Shown in pieces: positions 63,376 through 64,000 of a stretch of DNA of 64,000 bases. The DNA is taken from positions 991,501 through 1,055,500 of the forward strand of contig NC_089861.1 in NCBI RefSeq assembly GCF_036373705.1, read 5' to 3'. The notes beneath the pieces were generated by a model. That model searched no databases. It was not told the origin of the DNA and saw nothing but the letters and a program-made list of their open reading frames with translations. The first letter of the stretch is position 1, and the number at the start of each line of letters is the position of its first letter. A program made the translations under genes and the position numbers. This DNA comes from Amia ocellicauda. Lineage: Eukaryota; Chordata; Actinopteri; Amiiformes; Amiidae.

Positions 63376-64000
63376 GTACTGTGTGTTTCCTGCTGTGCGA
63401 GTGCGCTGCCCGGCTGTACACGCCGCTGCTCCGCTGCTTATAACTGCTGCAACTGGGGCGCTGCACACCGGCCGCACTCGTGCTGCGCAGATTCCCGCGG
63501 GTGTGTGCAGCTCTGCACAATCCCAGCGCTGCTATTGGTGGATCTGCGCAGTCCGGTGGGCGTCTGCGCTACGTGGACTCGACCTCCCACTAGCGGTGAC
63601 TTGACAATGTGGGCTAAAGTTCACGAGCAGGCGGCGTGTGGCCGGTTGTGTTGCGCTGCGCAGACGCATGTCCACGCTGCACGCAGTTGTGTATCTGCTG
63701 CTTCGCCGTTCAGCAGCTGTTAATGCCAGTCGCACACATCTGGAAAATAACAATGAGCCTCATTTATTTAAATAAGATAAGTTCCTGCAATAATTAAACC
63801 ACTGCGTGCGCAAAATCTTTTAAGTTTGTGTGCCATCTTACATTAATTGGTTACTACCCTTACATACATCGGCATGTTTTTGCATTTTAAAACAACCTCA
63901 TCAGACTGTCTATTAACAACCTAACTGTGACGGTTATACAATCCATACCTTAATCTTTATCCTTCATTAAAACTCTGACTCCAGATGTCCTAATTGTGCA
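63376..64000 (+). other. etfdh: Presumed etfdh intron 1 (partial)
   Basis: A CpG-rich first 350 bases grade into AT-rich sequence. No further exon is seen before the window ends. Confidence 0.4.

Noticed and set aside
63077..63604. 175-residue open frame over the etfdh start region
   Set aside because: It is in a different frame from the MFPAARYSLQ exon and reflects CpG-rich sequence poor in stop codons.

Overview
The window is nuclear DNA from a vertebrate, most probably a ray-finned fish. It holds short exons with GT-AG splice sites in long introns, Tc1/mariner, CR1-like and L2-like repeats of the kind common in fish, many microsatellites, and a gene order (rxfp1, c4orf46, etfdh) that matches human 4q32. 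I cannot name the species.

Layout. Positions 2-271 look like the last coding exon of an unidentified plus-strand gene. From about 563 to 13.8 kb I see no gene, only transposon remnants, a palindromic MITE and a few AT-rich stretches that could be enhancers. From 14239 to 59437 lies a complete plus-strand gene for the relaxin receptor RXFP1 (LGR7). I assembled it from 18 coding exons with phase-compatible splice sites throughout. The joined frame is 2280 bp (759 residues): signal peptide, LDL receptor class A module, linker, LRR N-cap, ten leucine-rich repeats encoded one per exon, seven transmembrane segments and a cytoplasmic tail. Beyond it, c4orf46 (two exons, minus strand, 62164-62731) converges on rxfp1 tail to tail. 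It also stands head to head with the probable first coding exon of etfdh (63345-63375) across a 613-bp gap that carries a ZNF143-type motif.

The most striking structure is inside rxfp1 intron 4 (33814-50966). A 14.9-kb tandem satellite at 34757-49674 is built from units of 37, 39 and 42 bp, roughly 380 by length, with nested higher-order duplications. Its right end is 33 bp from an intact Tc1/mariner transposon (49708-50928) whose transposase has DD36E spacing, and that element ends only 38 bp before exon 5. A second, frameshifted copy lies inverted in intron 1. Exon 5 is followed by a GC-AG intron that holds another tandem array (CA-rich). Other repeats include five fragments of one CR1-like LINE family, one of them filling most of intron 15, an L2-type fragment in intron 6, and an older DNA transposon in intron 3 with a second element inserted into it.

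How the genes relate: rxfp1 encodes a cell-surface G-protein-coupled receptor for relaxin. c4orf46 encodes a small protein of unclear function, and etfdh a mitochondrial electron-transfer enzyme. They are linked by conserved gene order rather than by a shared pathway. Protein identities rest on my recall of family sequences, not on a database search.
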